A stretch of DNA of 64,000 nucleotides from positions 67,436,501 to 67,500,500 of the forward strand of contig CM070901.1 of the NCBI GenBank assembly GCA_036417435.1, in the 5' to 3' direction. This document shows, one piece after another, positions 38,943 through 51,390 of the stretch. The translations under genes were made by a program, and so were the position numbers. This stretch comes from Inia geoffrensis. Taxonomy: Eukaryota; Chordata; Mammalia; Artiodactyla; Iniidae. The notes under the pieces are model-generated. The model was given only the letters and a program-made list of their open reading frames with translations. It had not been told where the DNA came from and made no database searches. Position 1 is the first letter of the stretch, and each line of letters begins with the position of its first letter.

Positions 38943-40784
38943 AAGAATCTACTCCTTTTTTATTTGAACCAGTTCTCATAACTCTCCTAAAAAATGAAAC
39001 ATAACATAAAATAAGCTGCATTAAAAAAATAAATACAAATGTCATGGCTGAGTGTAAATAAAGCACCTAAAATTCAGTTTAAAACAAATTCATACTCGGT
39101 GCTTTCAAATGTTTCACAAACATGTTTTTCGTATCTGTTATTCAGTATTTATAATAATAAAAGAAAGAACATCAAATAATGGACCAACACCTAAATCTCC
39201 CAAGTGCCTCAATAATAACCTTAGATATTTCCATTTTTTACTACGACCAGTAACCCAGATTATGCACAGGCAGTGGTGACTCTGGGGTCAGGGACAGAGA
39301 GATGGCTTGCATTTCCTGCACTACTTTGAAAGCCGATAAATTACAGCTTAAAAGCCATCCAGACCTCTAGTTTGAACTAGTACAATCAGTGTACTGTGCT
39401 TTCTGGGAACCATCATATTACCTTACTCTAACATGTACATATAATAAGTGAAGGCTTCTATTTATTGTAGTTAGTGCAAAATAAGTAATATTCTCGTCAA
39501 GCTTACCTGAACGGTAATTTCTAGTGTCTAATCTCATTCCATTTTTAGCAACAAGCTATACAAACTAAGTGGCACACTCTCAACTCTCACACATCCAAAG
39601 ACTATCTGTTAAAAATGTAACCTTTGCTGGATCTCATGTAGACAACAACAGAACTCAAAATTACAGGACATGTAGGGCAAACTTGGAAAAATTATTTAGT
39701 AAATTAAAAATTCTATTAAACTCTAGCAATATTCAGGGACACTCTTATATGATCACTAAGATCAGTATTTCAGAAGCATGGCTAATTTGGTCACGTAAAA
39801 AAAAAAAGGCAGGAAATAGGTTTTCCAACATCATGGCATCTATCACATTCTATGTTGCATTACAGTCACTACCATATAATTCTTTGGATCCTCTGCCACA
39901 TTTAGCATAGTACTTTGCACACTGCAGCTTCCTAAAAAAAAACATGAATACTAGCATTTTTTCCAGGAAGACTAAATGAAGACAAGCCTGAAGGACTATG
40001 GTAATAATCTCATTAAATGGTATGGGTGTAACAAAGTAAACATCAGGAGAATGATTCCCCTATGGCCTTTGGCCTGTAAAACCTTAGTTAAGAGTAAACC
40101 AATCTTTAATGATTTTCAAGCATTATTCTGTGCCACAGTTGCCACACTATGACCTCCCTTTGCCTTGTTAGTCAAGGACCTAGCTCCATTTGGCTCTAAT
40201 AACAATTACAAATAACATAGGGAAGTGTTTATCAAAAAGTAAACAGGTCTGAAAAGGTCCACTATAACCTTCTTCTAGTTGACATAACATAGATATTGTA
40301 TTTTCATAGAGTTAAGTCTTTTACTATTGAGAAGCTATATGGAAATTTACCACGACAGAATTAAATTATAACAGGGGAAGGAGATTCAACAAAAATCACA
40401 ATAAACAAGTATAAATGATTTTATCTAATAACTACAAACAGGTTCAACCATATCATTCCACCAAATCATATCTATCACAGATGATATAGTAACAAATATT
40501 AAATACATTATATGTATAAACATATGACAGATAAAATAACTATATTAAAGACATTATATACAATATAATATGTATATATTATATGCATTTCAATTTGTAT
40601 ATTAGTGCACACAAACTGAGATTTTTAAGGTCACATCTCTATAAGAATTCTGAAACTGGGACAGCTTTTAAAAAGTATATTTATTCTTAGAACTGATCTT
40701 AAGAGTAAATTTAATGAATGTCCTTGTAACTTGTTTGTTCTACTAGTTAAAATTGTGTATAAAAAGTTTAGATGTAAATCTAAC
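38943..40784. other. ATF6 intron, no gene seen
   Basis: No repeat family assigned. AT-rich stretch near 40480-40600. Confidence 0.4.
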
Positions 40785-40916
40785 CTGTAGCTGTTTTTCT
40801 GGATGATACCATCTGATGTGTCTTGCTCCTCTTTAGCAGAAAATCCTAGAAGATGCCTCCTTTGATTTGTAGGGTTCACACCAGGATTCATTCTCCTGGA
40901 ATCTCGTTCCAACATA
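40785..40916 (-). CDS. ATF6: ATF6 exon with the site-1 protease cleavage motif
   Basis: Read on the minus strand, the acceptor is aaaattttcag and the donor is gttaga. The 132-base exon has one leading base, 43 codons starting [12 protein letters not shown], and two trailing bases that complete Arg in the next exon. It contains [23 protein letters not shown] fits the R-x-x-L site-1 protease site of ATF6 (about residues 415-419 in human numbering), on the lumenal side just after the membrane segment. Cleavage here is the first step of ATF6 activation in the Golgi. Compared with my memory of human ATF6, the exon has several conservative changes (for example KEE for KEA), while the cleavage motif is intact. 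The membrane-spanning exon should lie upstream (higher coordinates) but I did not find it. Confidence 0.93.
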
Positions 40917-41583
40917 CTGAAAATTTTAAAATGTTAAGAAATAACTGAAATAAAAATATGTCATACATATGCATCCTACGTGTAGCTCTGAAGCAAATCA
41001 AAATTCTTTTGTAGCTCTATACACACAGCAATACTAGGCATAGAAGCAAGTCAAAACAGCTTACTGATATGGTCAAATCCCTAGCTTGGCATCCTGTACA
41101 TATATGAAAAATAATTTTGAAAATAATTTTTATAAGTATAGAAGTACCTTATTTATAACCTGTTTAGACAAGTCAGTATTCTACATGCTTTAAAAACTAT
41201 AATTACATTATGTGTGTGTGTATATATATATAAAGTATAAACACATACATAAAAAGTAGAAATAGGTACATATAAACGAATTCTAAACTCAGATAATAAC
41301 TGGGATAAGAAGTCTTAGATGCTGCAAACTGATTATTTTCAATGAGGAAATACTTCGAATGAAATGGGAATTTTTCTCTTTATCAGCAGCCAAATTCTTT
41401 AGATTTTCACAATCCCAGAAGGCAGGCTATCAAATAAAGCTAACAGAAATTTTTTTAAATGCCTATGAAAGTTTCCTACTTACTTCTTTCTCCCCACTCT
41501 CCCAATTCCTTCTTCATGTATTTGGGGCAAACATATGTATATCAGTATCAATCAAATACTGCAATAGTTATTTAACACTTTTA

Positions 41584-41930
41584 TTCATTCATTCATTCAT
41601 TTATTTATGGCTGTGTTGGGTCTTCGCTGCTGTGCGTGGGCTTTCTCTAGTTGCGGTGAGCAGGGGCTTCTCTTCGTTAAGGTGCGCAGGCTTCTCATTG
41701 TCGTGGCTTCTCTTGCTGTGGAACACGAGCTCTAGGCGCGCAGGCTTCAGTAGTTATGGCACGTGGGCTCACTAGTTGCAGCTTGCGGGCTCTAGAGCAC
41801 AGGCTCAGTTAGTTGTGGCACGTGGGCTTAGTTGCTCCGTGGCATGTGGGAATCTTCCTGGACCAGGGCTCGAACCCGAGTCCCCTGCATTGGCAGGCAG
41901 ATTCCTAACCACTGTGCCACTGGGAAGTCC
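41584..41930 (-). mobile_element. Long CHR-related SINE, minus strand
   Basis: Left tail of ttcattcattcatttattta, then tggctgtgttgggtcttcgc, ending gccactgggaagtccc. Flanks share aacactttta at about 41574 and 41932. Confidence 0.92.
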
Positions 41931-42408
41931 CAACACTTTTAGCTCATTAATCAAGGGCTTAGAAATTTGGCTCATCAATAAGATATCCTGTGTGTGTGCT
42001 TAATTTTACAATGCCACACATATAACTTACACCAGTCATAATCTTCTTGAAATTCAACACAAAGGGAATTTCCCTAGAGAAGCACAAAAGAAGGGATACC
42101 AGATTCTATTTAGAGGGATGAAGTAGAGGAGGAAAATAAGGCTGACGAGAACGTCACAGTTAAGGGTCCTGTGATTCTAAGAGAAAAGGAGTTCTTTCGG
42201 GTTTAGTAATTTGCCTCCAAATTTGGGGAAAGGGGTGTTAGGTGGAAGCAAAAAGCAGGTACACCTCTCTAGACTCTTTTTCTGATATCCTATCATGTTC
42301 CCTATTCTCCTCAATTCTTTACCTCCAGAATCACTGCCTTCCCGTGGTTCTCACAGGTATGCTGTGGCACTCTGGAGTACTACAAACTCTTCAAAAGTGT
42401 ACCACCAG

Positions 42409-42611
42409 GGGCTTCCCTGGTGGCGCAGTGGTTGAGAGTCCACCCGCCGATGCAGGGGACATGGGTTCGTGCCCCGGTCCGGGAAGATCCCACATGCCGC
42501 AGAGCGGCTGGGCCCGTGAGCCATGGCCGCTGAGCCTGCGCATCCGGAGGCTGTGCTCCGCAACGGGAAAGGCCACAGCAGTGAGAGGCCTGTGTACCAC
42601 CAAAAAAAAAA
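42409..42611 (+). mobile_element. CHR-type SINE
   Basis: Full copy; flanks aaaagtgtaccacca at about 42393 and 42611 are a target-site duplication. Confidence 0.95.
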
Positions 42612-42613
42612 AA

Positions 42614-43440
42614 AGTGTACCACCAAATTATGATCATTGTGTAAAATTTAATTTTGCTCCAACTGAGGCTACATTTTGTTACAATTGTATTTTTCAGACA
42701 GAATGTTTACCTGAGTGGTCACAAACAGTATAAACCCTTCTGCAAACGAGGTAAAAGGCCTAATGGAATGTCCAAGTAAACTAAGGAAAACTTAGTTTGG
42801 TGAGTATTTCATAAAACATGAGATAAGCAGTAAACAAAACAATTTTGTCGGGAAGCCAAATGAAGAATGTGATGATAACTGCAGAATACATTTTTTCTTT
42901 TTGAAACTTATGTTTTTGAAAAGTGTTTACTTTTTAATCCTTTCAAGTGTAATACTTAGGAAAGTATGCAGTAAACAAAATCAAAGTTAAGAACTTTCCC
43001 ACCAGTTTACAGCATCTCAATTAATTCACCCCCTACTGGCCCACCCCTCCATTACATTAGTGAAATAGCCACATAGTAACATTCCTGTTTGGTGGAAGTA
43101 CTCCCTCAACCCCGCCAATCCCTAGGAGAAGCTCTATCACCCTAACTATTTAGGAATTGCATATGCGGCCCACCCAGATTTTATTTCCATTGGACAGTGT
43201 TGAGCTAAAGCTCCTGGGAAGGAACCGTGTTTAGGAGTGGAGGAAATTCTGGGTTGTCCCTCCCTGGGATTCACTTCAATAGGGTCCTCTTTTTTTTTTT
43301 TTTTAAACTAGAAATGCTTTAACTAGTACCACCAGTCTTGGTACTAGTTCTGGACTCTGTGGCTATTCAGAAGTCTAAGCAAGCCTTCTTCCAATGTCCA
43401 AAGACACCTAACATCCCCCGCCCCTCACTCCAGGCTTTCT
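42614..43440. other. ATF6 intron, no gene seen
   Basis: Only a poly-T run near 43289-43305 stands out. Confidence 0.4.
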
Positions 43441-44110
43441 TTTTCAAGGTTTTAGTTTCTTCCATATGGTCGTCTTTATAGTACAGTCTTAGGTCCCTTC
43501 AGCATATTTGGTCACTCCCCTCTCAATATGTTTCTCAGAGATGGGTCCAGAACTGGCCACAACACTTCTGAGGTAGTATGACCATTATAGGATGGAACAG
43601 GGTAATTCTTTCCCATGTTCTAAATATTATTCTTCCACCAATATACCTAATATCAGGTAGGCTTTTTTGGCAGTTACATCATACTCTATATTGAGGCTGG
43701 TATAATTAAAACTCCAACTGTTCTCACAAACTGATTTTGGACTATTACCTTCCCTTCCTTTCCTCTCCTCTCTCACTTCCAATTCTGAAGTTATATAATT
43801 GAGTTTTTTGATCCAGCTGAATAATTTACATCAAATTCCTCTTAAAATATCATTCAAGAACTTTTAGACTCCTAATTAGCAAAAGAAATTCTCCTTCTAA
43901 GCAAAGAACAACATACCATCGACATCCTCAACTGAGTTGTTATTAAGATATCGAAAAGAACAGAGCCAAGAAATTCAGCCCTGCAGCAGGCTCCTAGGGA
44001 GCGCCTTCCAAGTTTGTAAAAACATAAGTTAAACCACTTATGAATTAATTGTAATACACCCTAGACCAAAATTCCCTGTCTTGACCACAGAGGTATTACA
44101 AGACTGTTAA
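43440..44110. mobile_element. Probable ancient mammalian repeat
   Basis: Phrases such as gatgggtccagaactggcca, agccctgcagcaggctccta and aagttaaaccacttatgaat resemble a very old dispersed element. I cannot name the family. Confidence 0.4.
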
Positions 44111-44254
44111 ACATTCTTCTAAGATGCAAATACAGTATGACAGCAGCAACCATTTTTTGAGCACCTGCTATGTACTAAGGAATGAAAGCTCAAAGAAAGT
44201 TGAGGCTCAAAGAGTTTAAACAGTTTGCCCAAGTCATGCTGTGATATGGTGATT

Positions 44255-45120
44255 TATAAAAAGAAATATATATTTGGTCACAACATTTTCCTGGCACAGA
44301 GCTCCTAAAACCCTTGGAATTTCCCAAGTGATAAGACCCATAAAGGTGCCTTTTGCTATGTCAATGAGGTGAGCGGGAAGGCCCTTAGGTTACCTAAGGA
44401 TAGAGAGTAGAGAGAACCATAAGATTAGAGAGTTGGAACTTTCAGTCCCACCCACCACCCCCCAACTCCAGGGGTGGGGAAAGGAGCTAGAGATTGAGCT
44501 CAATCACCAATGGCCAATGACTTAATCAATCTGTCTTTGTCATGAAGCCTCCATTAAAACCCAAAAGGAAGGGATTCAGGGAGCATCTGGGTTAGTGAAG
44601 ATGCAGGGTCAGTGGTGAGCTTGAAGAGGGCATGGAAGTTCCCTGTCCATTCCCCCATACCTTGCCCTATGCAGCTTTTCCATTTGGCTGTTCCTGAGTT
44701 ATATCTCTTTACAATAAACAGGTACTCTAGTAAGTAAAATGTTTCTCTGACTTCTGTGAGCCACTATAGCAAATTAATTGAACCTGAGGTCATGGGAACC
44801 TCTTATCTATAGCCCATTAGCCAGAAGCACAGGTGACAACTTGGATTAGCGATTGATGCCTGAAGGGGGTATAGGGTAACTCTTGTAGGACTGAGCCCTT
44901 AACCTGTGGGATCTGACACTATCTCCACACTGTCTGTGTCAGAATTAAGTTTGATTGTAGGACACCCAGCTAGTGTCTGAGAATTGCTTGGTGGTATGGG
45001 ATAAACCTCCCCACACACTGGAACTAGGTGATCAGAACCCTTAGGGAGAACTGTTTGGTGGTATGGAAAAACATACATTGGAATTGGTGTCAGAAATGTA
45101 AGTGCTCTGAGTAATTAACA
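44255..45120 (+). mobile_element. LTR-like element, probably solitary (ERVL-like)
   Basis: Contains cctccattaaaacccaaaag, ttgccctatgcagcttttcc, an AATAAA in ttacaataaacaggtactct near 44714, and aggacacccagctagtgtct. These features fit an LTR (polyadenylation signal, downstream U5-like part). No viral coding sequence is present. Boundaries are approximate. Confidence 0.55.
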
Positions 45121-45176
45121 AAGCTAGGATTTGGGTCCAGGATTAGAACATCATCACTGCATTATGTTGACATTTC

Positions 45177-45191
45177 CCAGAATGACTGATT
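45177..45191. repeat. Target-site duplication, left copy
   Basis: ccagaatgactgatt, identical to 45744-45758, bounding the GCSH pseudogene. Confidence 0.95.
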
Positions 45192-45743
45192 TTTTTTTAA
45201 GTTGTTTCAAACTAGTTTCTTTAGGGGTTCCATTTTCACTCTTAATAGATTTTATGTATTTTTCACATGCTTCCTCACTCATTAGTTCATCTAGTTCTGA
45301 AGGGTTACTGAGTGTCATCCTGATCAGCCAACCATCTTCATAACAAGATTCGTTGACAAGTCCTGGATTTTCTGCTAGAGCTTCATTAATTTCAGTTACT
45401 TCTCCTGATAGAGGAGAATAGAGTTCACTAGCAGCTTTCACACTGTCCAAAGCACCAAATTCCTCGTTTGTTCAATTTTGTCCCAACTTCAGGCAGACTA
45501 CAGTAAACAACATCTCCCAAAGCTTCCTGTGCAAAATTGCTGATTCCCACTGTTCCAACACCGTTTTCTGTTGTTACCCATTCATGTTTGTCTGTGAATT
45601 TACAACCCGACAGCAGAACGGGCCGGCGCCCGCCCGCACTCCCCAGGGCTACGGTGGGCAGGGCGCGTTGGGCGCAGAGATGGCACACAGCCTGCAGACC
45701 GCGGCCCACACACTCCGCGCCACTCGCAGTGCCATGTTCGCAG
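45192..45743 (-). pseudogene. GCSH: Processed pseudogene of glycine cleavage H protein
   Basis: The parent GCSH encodes the lipoyl-carrying H protein of the mitochondrial glycine cleavage system. Here an intronless copy lies on the minus strand. A start ATG is at 45735 (MALRVARSV). The mature region includes [20 protein letters not shown] and the lipoyl-lysine context [15 protein letters not shown]. Frames disagree in the transit-peptide region and again near 45464 ([11 protein letters not shown], about two bases lost). A shift near the end lets the frame read through the usual stop. The 3' end is an A tract of about ten bases at 45191-45199, and the copy is bounded by a 15-base target-site duplication. 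It is a dead LINE-mediated retrocopy. Confidence 0.95.
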
Positions 45744-45758
45744 CCAGAATGACTGATT
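45744..45758. repeat. Target-site duplication, right copy
   Basis: ccagaatgactgatt, partner of 45177-45191. Confidence 0.95.
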
Positions 45759-45842
45759 CACTCATTTATTCAACATGTACTAGATACCTATTATGTTCCA
45801 GGAATCATATTTGATGCTAAAGACTCAAAGATAAAAATCAAA

Positions 45843-45885
<43 letters not shown>

Positions 45886-46290
45886 GCGGGGGTGGGGGGG
45901 AAGAGTGATACAGACAAAAGATAATAGAGGGATTAGCAGCATAACAGGGGTTAATGCCGAATGTTACAGAAGCATATAGCTAAGGCATCTGATCTTTACC
46001 AAAAGGATCATGAAGCAGTAAATACAAGTAGTAAATAAACAGGTGGAAAGGAGGATGTGAGTGAGAAGGCATTTCATGTAGATAGACTAGTATATGAAAA
46101 AGGACAGAGTCATAAGAGAGTATGTTTTGCTTGGGGAATTGCAAGTAAAGCAGGAGAGGGTATGTAAGTGGACATGTGCATGTGCAAGCACAGTGAGAAA
46201 GGGATCATCTCAGAGAGAGAAGGAAAAGAAAGGAGACTAACCATAATGCAAGGCTAGATTATTTATGGATGGCCCTGTCTGCCACATTAA
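45759..46290 (-). mobile_element. L2 fragment with (TG)n
   Basis: Starts tcactcatttattcaacatg and tatgttccaggaatcatatt, a reverse-complement L2 3' end, and continues with L2-like purine-rich text. A (TG)n tract lies at 45845-45882. Confidence 0.6.
45845..45882 (+). repeat. (GT)n microsatellite
   Basis: About 19 perfect units followed by a G-rich run. Confidence 0.95.
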
Positions 46291-46728
46291 GTCTAGCAAT
46301 TTATTCAATAAAATAAACAAAACTGGTATGTTTTGTTCTTGTTTTAATTGTGGCTCCCAGTTAACATATCCCTTTCTATATTAAAATCTTCCCTATGAAT
46401 AATATTAAATTCCCTGGTCTAATGAGGAAAATCTACCTTCTTTCTTTTAAAAACTGGTATTACATTTGTCTCCTATTCATCTAGACTACTTGATGGTTAC
46501 CACTGCCAGAAAAATAGCAGATTACTAGAACGGTTCCTCTGCTTTCCTATTTCCTGGCTAGGAATCTTAAAGCTGTTTGCAAGGCTCTCATAGTTAACTG
46601 CCAAGTCAAAGTGGCTGCTATGGCTTCTAGGAGTAGTTTCTACACTTTTCCTTTCTTGAATCCTACTGTCAGCTAGCAATTAACACACTTCGTTAGTTCC
46701 TCTGGATCAGAATGCACCTTCCCCTAGC

Positions 46729-46892
46729 ACAGTGATTCTCAGAGTGCGGTACCTGGACCAGCAGCATTAGCATCACCTGATAACTGGTTAGAAATGCAAA
46801 CTCTCAGGCCCCATTCCAGACCTACTCACCCAAGAACTCTGGGAGCAGTGCCTAACAATCTGATATACACCAATGTTTGAGAGCCACTGTTT
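46729..46892 (-). mobile_element. MER5-like hAT element
   Basis: Begins cagtgattctcagagtgcgg and ends tttgagagccactg, the inverted ends of MER5-type elements. Internal cagcattagcatcacctgat fits the family. Confidence 0.85.
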
Positions 46893-47050
46893 TAAACTAA
46901 TCTTGTTTCTCATAACATCTTTCCTACCTCAATTCCCTGAAAGTTACACGTTGTTCACAATAAATCCAACAGAAGTGGACAGTTTGGGGAAAAGGATGGG
47001 GAAATCAGACGAGAGGGATGTGGAAGGACACAATGAAAAATGATTTATGT

Positions 47051-47361
47051 GGGCTTCCCTGGTGGCGCAGTGGTTAAGAATCTGCCTATTAATGCAGAGG
47101 ACACGGGTTTGATCCCTGGTCTGAGAAGATCCCACCTGCCGCGGAGCAACTAAGCCCGCGAGCCACAACTACTGAAGCCCACGCTCCTCAACTACTGAAG
47201 CCCGCGCACCTAGAGCCCGTGCTCCGCAGCAAGAGAAGCCACTGCAGTGAGAAGCGCACGCACCGCAACGAAGAGCAGCCCCCGCTCACCGCAACTAGAG
47301 AAAGCCCACGCGTAGCAACAAAAACCCAACTCAGCCAAAAATAAATAAATAATTATTTTTA
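47051..47361 (+). mobile_element. Long CHR-related SINE
   Basis: Begins gggcttccctggtggcgcag and ends in aaataaataaataattattt. Flanks aaaaatgatttatgtg at about 47036 and 47363 match. Confidence 0.94.
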
Positions 47362-49150
47362 AAAAATGATTTATGTGGTTTATGGATGATTTATGGAGTA
47401 AATTACAAGAGTTCACAATCATTAGTACTTGGAAGTTTTCAAAGAGCTCTTCTACTAATCATTGTTCTTTTCATGATTTTATTACCACTGTGAAAACTGG
47501 CATTTTGATTCACAATTTGTGACTGTTACAAGCAAATGCCTTGAGTTTAACTATCAGTTTAGGTTATTCCATCTGTAACTGGACTGTGCTATAATCACTT
47601 AGCAGCTACACTTCCTAGGAATCAGTTTTAATGTTGATTGGTTTGGCTCATAAGTGATCACTATTTTTTCCCAATGCCCACGTGAGTAATGATTATCACA
47701 GTGTAATGACAATATATGTTTAACCATAGCTACTTTAGTAACTTTTACCTTTTTATAGCCTGAGGGCTCACTCAGATCTCATTCAATGGACTCCACAAAA
47801 AGGATCTTCACAACACTTTTATTATACAGAGTCAACAAAGCATTTTAACCAAGGAAGTGGGTCAGAGAAGAGGCAAAAATAAGTATCCAAACAGTCTATA
47901 AGTCTCAATTTTATTATCTACCCATTGGGCCAGAAAGTATTTTGAAAAGGCAATATATTAATTTTAGAAAGAATCTTTTAAAGTTTTTCACTTTTTTGTT
48001 TTTAGTTGTTGTCATTTGGTCCCAATTCCTTGCAATTTTTTTTTAAAGTCTTAAAATGAAATTTCTAAAATAATTAATTAATTAAAGTGAAATGAAATTT
48101 CTCAAGCTAAATTACGGAGAAGCTGACTGTCCAATTCAGCTCAAAACAACTATATATGCTTGAACCTATGAAATGACCTATAGAAACTAATTTTAACCAT
48201 CTAAATAACTGCAAATTTACATTTCCCTTGTTTTGATTAATATTTGAAAGACATAAAGGAGCTTTATTTTACTGCCAGAATTCAAGACTGTCTTAGTACA
48301 ATTTGGACAACAAAAATATTAAGAAAGGAATTTGACAGTCCTTATAATGGCCAAATGTACCAAAGAGTATGAGAAAATTACTGTTGATATGAACTTTTAG
48401 ATACTTGGCATGAGTGTTTTACATCATTCAATGTCCCTTTTTGTTAATTCTGGGAAAAATAAATTTCCAAGAACTCAAGGAGATGACTCAGAGTCACAAT
48501 AAGAATTAGTATAATGATTAACTATAGATCATGATATTAATATGGCAATCTAATCACTTTTCATAATTAGCTTAAATCAGAATCTATTCAGTATTTTTAA
48601 ATAAACTAATAAATATTTTTAAAAATAGAAGTCTCTATGACCAGAAACATGCTACCCTGCAAGAATCACAACAGTTTTAAGCCTCAGAATAATCATTACA
48701 CCAATAAACCTTGCTCATGCTGTGGGTCAATGGGCCTGAAAAGCACAGATTAATAAAACACAAGTAATTTCAATTTCTCCAAAAGTCTGGAAAAAGTATT
48801 ATAAGAATTGTTACTTTACCTTTTCCTTTATGAAATTCTAAAAGCCAACAACTGTTTTAGATTATTTGTGAAGCCAACTTAATCCTTAAGATATGATTTC
48901 AGATACCCAATTTTCATACCAAGTAGCTGCACAAAAAATGGCAAATCTCCAAATCTATTCTTCCCTTTGCAAACCTGTTTCCTTATGGTACAAGGTGGTC
49001 AATTTTAAGTTCAAGCCATCTCAGCAGTTAAGAATCTTACTGGTTCCCATCCCCAAAAGATATCCATATGCTGCTATTCCTCTTCCTGAGAACTGCACAT
49101 GAAAAAGTGAAATCACTTTAAGCTGGAAAGAGCGTGAAGATCCTCAGGTT
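47362..49150. other. ATF6 intron, no gene seen
   Basis: AT-rich; no repeat or exon recognised. Confidence 0.4.
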
Positions 49151-49390
49151 TTAATGTGGAATACAGGAAAGAACACAAAATTTGGAGTCAAGAGATACGG
49201 ATTCAATGTGTGGCTATGAGACTCTCCAATGGAGTCGCTCTGGGAAAGCCGGTTAACTTCACTGAACCTCCAATTCCACACATGTAAAATAGGAAAACTA
49301 AATATTTCACAGGGCTTTTCAAAGATTCAAATGAAACGATGGATGAGAACATGCTTTATACATCGGAAAGTGCTATGTGTCCCACAGATG
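49150..49390 (+). mobile_element. MIR SINE
   Basis: Contains acaaaatttggagtcaagag, aacctccaattccacacatg and gtaaaataggaaaactaaat. Confidence 0.75.
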
Positions 49391-49429
49391 ACACAGCAGT
49401 TAGTGGCACAGCTTGTCTTCCTGCCTGCC

Positions 49430-49990
49430 AGGTTCAGTGCTATTCCCAACATAGCACCTGGAGGGACTGCTTTAAAATCTAGGTCAGATTACTATGGCAC
49501 TCCTCTGCTCAAAACCTTCAGATGGCTCTTCATTTCTATCATGGTAAAAGCCCAAATCCTTACAATGACCAAGGCCTCACTAAATTTAACCCCTCCCTCC
49601 ACCGTATCTCTCTGGCATCATCTCCTACTACTCTCCCCCTTGCTCACTTTAGTCCAAGCACACTGACCCACCTGCTTTTCCTTGAACATGCAAAGGCACA
49701 CTTCTACCCTAGCACCTTTGTACTGGTTGTTCCCTCTGCCTGGAATGCTCTTCCTCCATATATCCGTATGGCCATTTATCACCTTTAAGCCTTGGTTCAA
49801 ATGTCTACTTTACAGTGATCACTATTTAAAACTACAATTCCAACAACCACTCTCACACTTGTAAAACCATTTACTCTACTGTATTTTATCCCTTTGTTCT
49901 ATTATTTCACTTATTATGTTTATTGTCTGTATGTCCCTGTAGGTACAGAGACCTGTTTTGTTCGAGGACAATGCTTAACCCATAGAAGGC
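49430..49990 (+). mobile_element. L2 3' region
   Basis: Contains tctcccccttgctcacttta, gttccctctgcctggaatgc and tttattgtctgtatgtccct in L2 order. The overlapping 145-codon frame is a product of this repeat. Confidence 0.75.
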
Positions 49991-50539
49991 ATTCTTTTTT
50001 TTTTTTTTTTTTAAATAACAAATAAATGAATTTTATGTAACATTTCTGTCTCATGCCAGGAGAAAAAATCCAGATCTTTATTTTAGGGAAACTAACCCAC
50101 AACTCAAGAACAGCAGGTGGTAAACTCATTATTATACCATCTCCAGATCCAGGAACAGGAAATTATGTTCATTTTCATTGCAACTGAGGCTAAAGACAGG
50201 GAGTTCCCAAGGGAGTTCTCCAAATCTTAAAAAAGCTATTTTTCTCTGTTTACTGAATGGTTCACAGATGATTTTTGCAGACTTGCAGTAAATGGGGGTA
50301 ATTTACTAGAAACAGAAATTTGACTGAAGGAAGAAATAGATCAATAGTTGAGTTTTTGTTTTTTTTTTTAAATCCTCTAAATAGCAGTTCTCAGAACCAG
50401 GGATTACCAGACCCTGAGGAGAAACACGTACTTTTTACAGTGGCAGTTTGCCAAGTGAGCCAACAAGAGCAAGAAAACAACCTGAGATTCTTTCATCCAT
50501 TCAGTGAACAATTATAAAGCAAGCACTCTTCTAACAGGC

Positions 50540-50890
50540 GATGATCAGTCTTGGAGCCCAGCCACTATACTCCGAGGAAGGCCAAGCAGCTTGTGGAGAG
50601 GCCCAAATGAAGAAAAACCGAGACCCTCTAGCCAATAGCCCTGGCTCAGGTCCCAGCTCAGGCCAGCATCAACCTGCTGGCCTGATGAGTGAGCCAGCTC
50701 GAAAGTAGGTCCTCCACCCTGAGCCAACCCCGTTGACACTCCATGGAGCAAAGAAGCATTGTTTCTACTGAGATGTTCAATTTCCCAAACTGCAGATGTT
50801 TCAGCAAAGTAACTGACTGTTATTGTTTTAAGCCTTTACGTTTTGGGGTGGTCTGCTACACAGCAATAAATAACCAATACACTATAGTTA
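50540..50890 (+). mobile_element. MLT1-like LTR fragment
   Basis: Contains gagccaaccccgttgacact, ttattgttttaagcctttac and aataaataaccaatacacta, resembling a MaLR-type LTR. Diverged. Confidence 0.6.
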
Positions 50891-51224
50891 TGAAATTGCT
50901 GAAGTCAATGAGTCAATGTTTAATACAAAAAGTTTGTGTGCAAACAACTCTTTGGTATCCTCTCACTTGAGAAAGGCACACTCTACTCATTCTCAACGTC
51001 AAAAAGATGCCTGTAAATTTGAGTGCAATCTCAACTATTACATTCCCACCAATCCCATCAACCCATAAAATATATATTTTCTCCTTTCACATCCAATCTT
51101 AAGCTTTAGGAAAATGGGTAAAGTTATTGGATAGAGTCCTAACTCCTCTATCTGTAAATACCAACTTTTTCTCTGCATGGATCGCTGTTGTTCTATTAAT
51201 GATGAACACAAGGGCTCCCAAGGC

Positions 51225-51390
51225 AGACTGTGAATCCTAGCTCTGCCAAATGTTAGATGTGACTTCAGTTTCCTCATCTGTAAAATGGAGATAATAACAC
51301 TTACCTTAGAGTTCAAGGAGGAATTAATTTATATAAAGTGCTTAGGCTAGTACTTGGTGCAGAGCAAATGTTTGATAAATAAAAGCTTAA
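51225..51390 (+). mobile_element. MIR SINE
   Basis: Contains ctagctctgccaaatgttag, ttcctcatctgtaaaatgga and ataaagtgcttaggctagta. Confidence 0.85.

Noticed and set aside
42242..42733. 163-codon frame
   Set aside because: Its middle is the CHR-type SINE; similar frames recur at every SINE copy.
44700..44730. AATAAA as the end of a host transcript
   Set aside because: It lies in an LTR-like element on the strand opposite to ATF6.
46800..46815. ctcaggccccattccag as a possible ATF6 membrane exon boundary
   Set aside because: It belongs to the MER5-like element and does not encode the expected hydrophobic segment.
49229..49666. 145-codon frame
   Set aside because: It overlaps MIR and L2 sequence and has no splice or conservation support.
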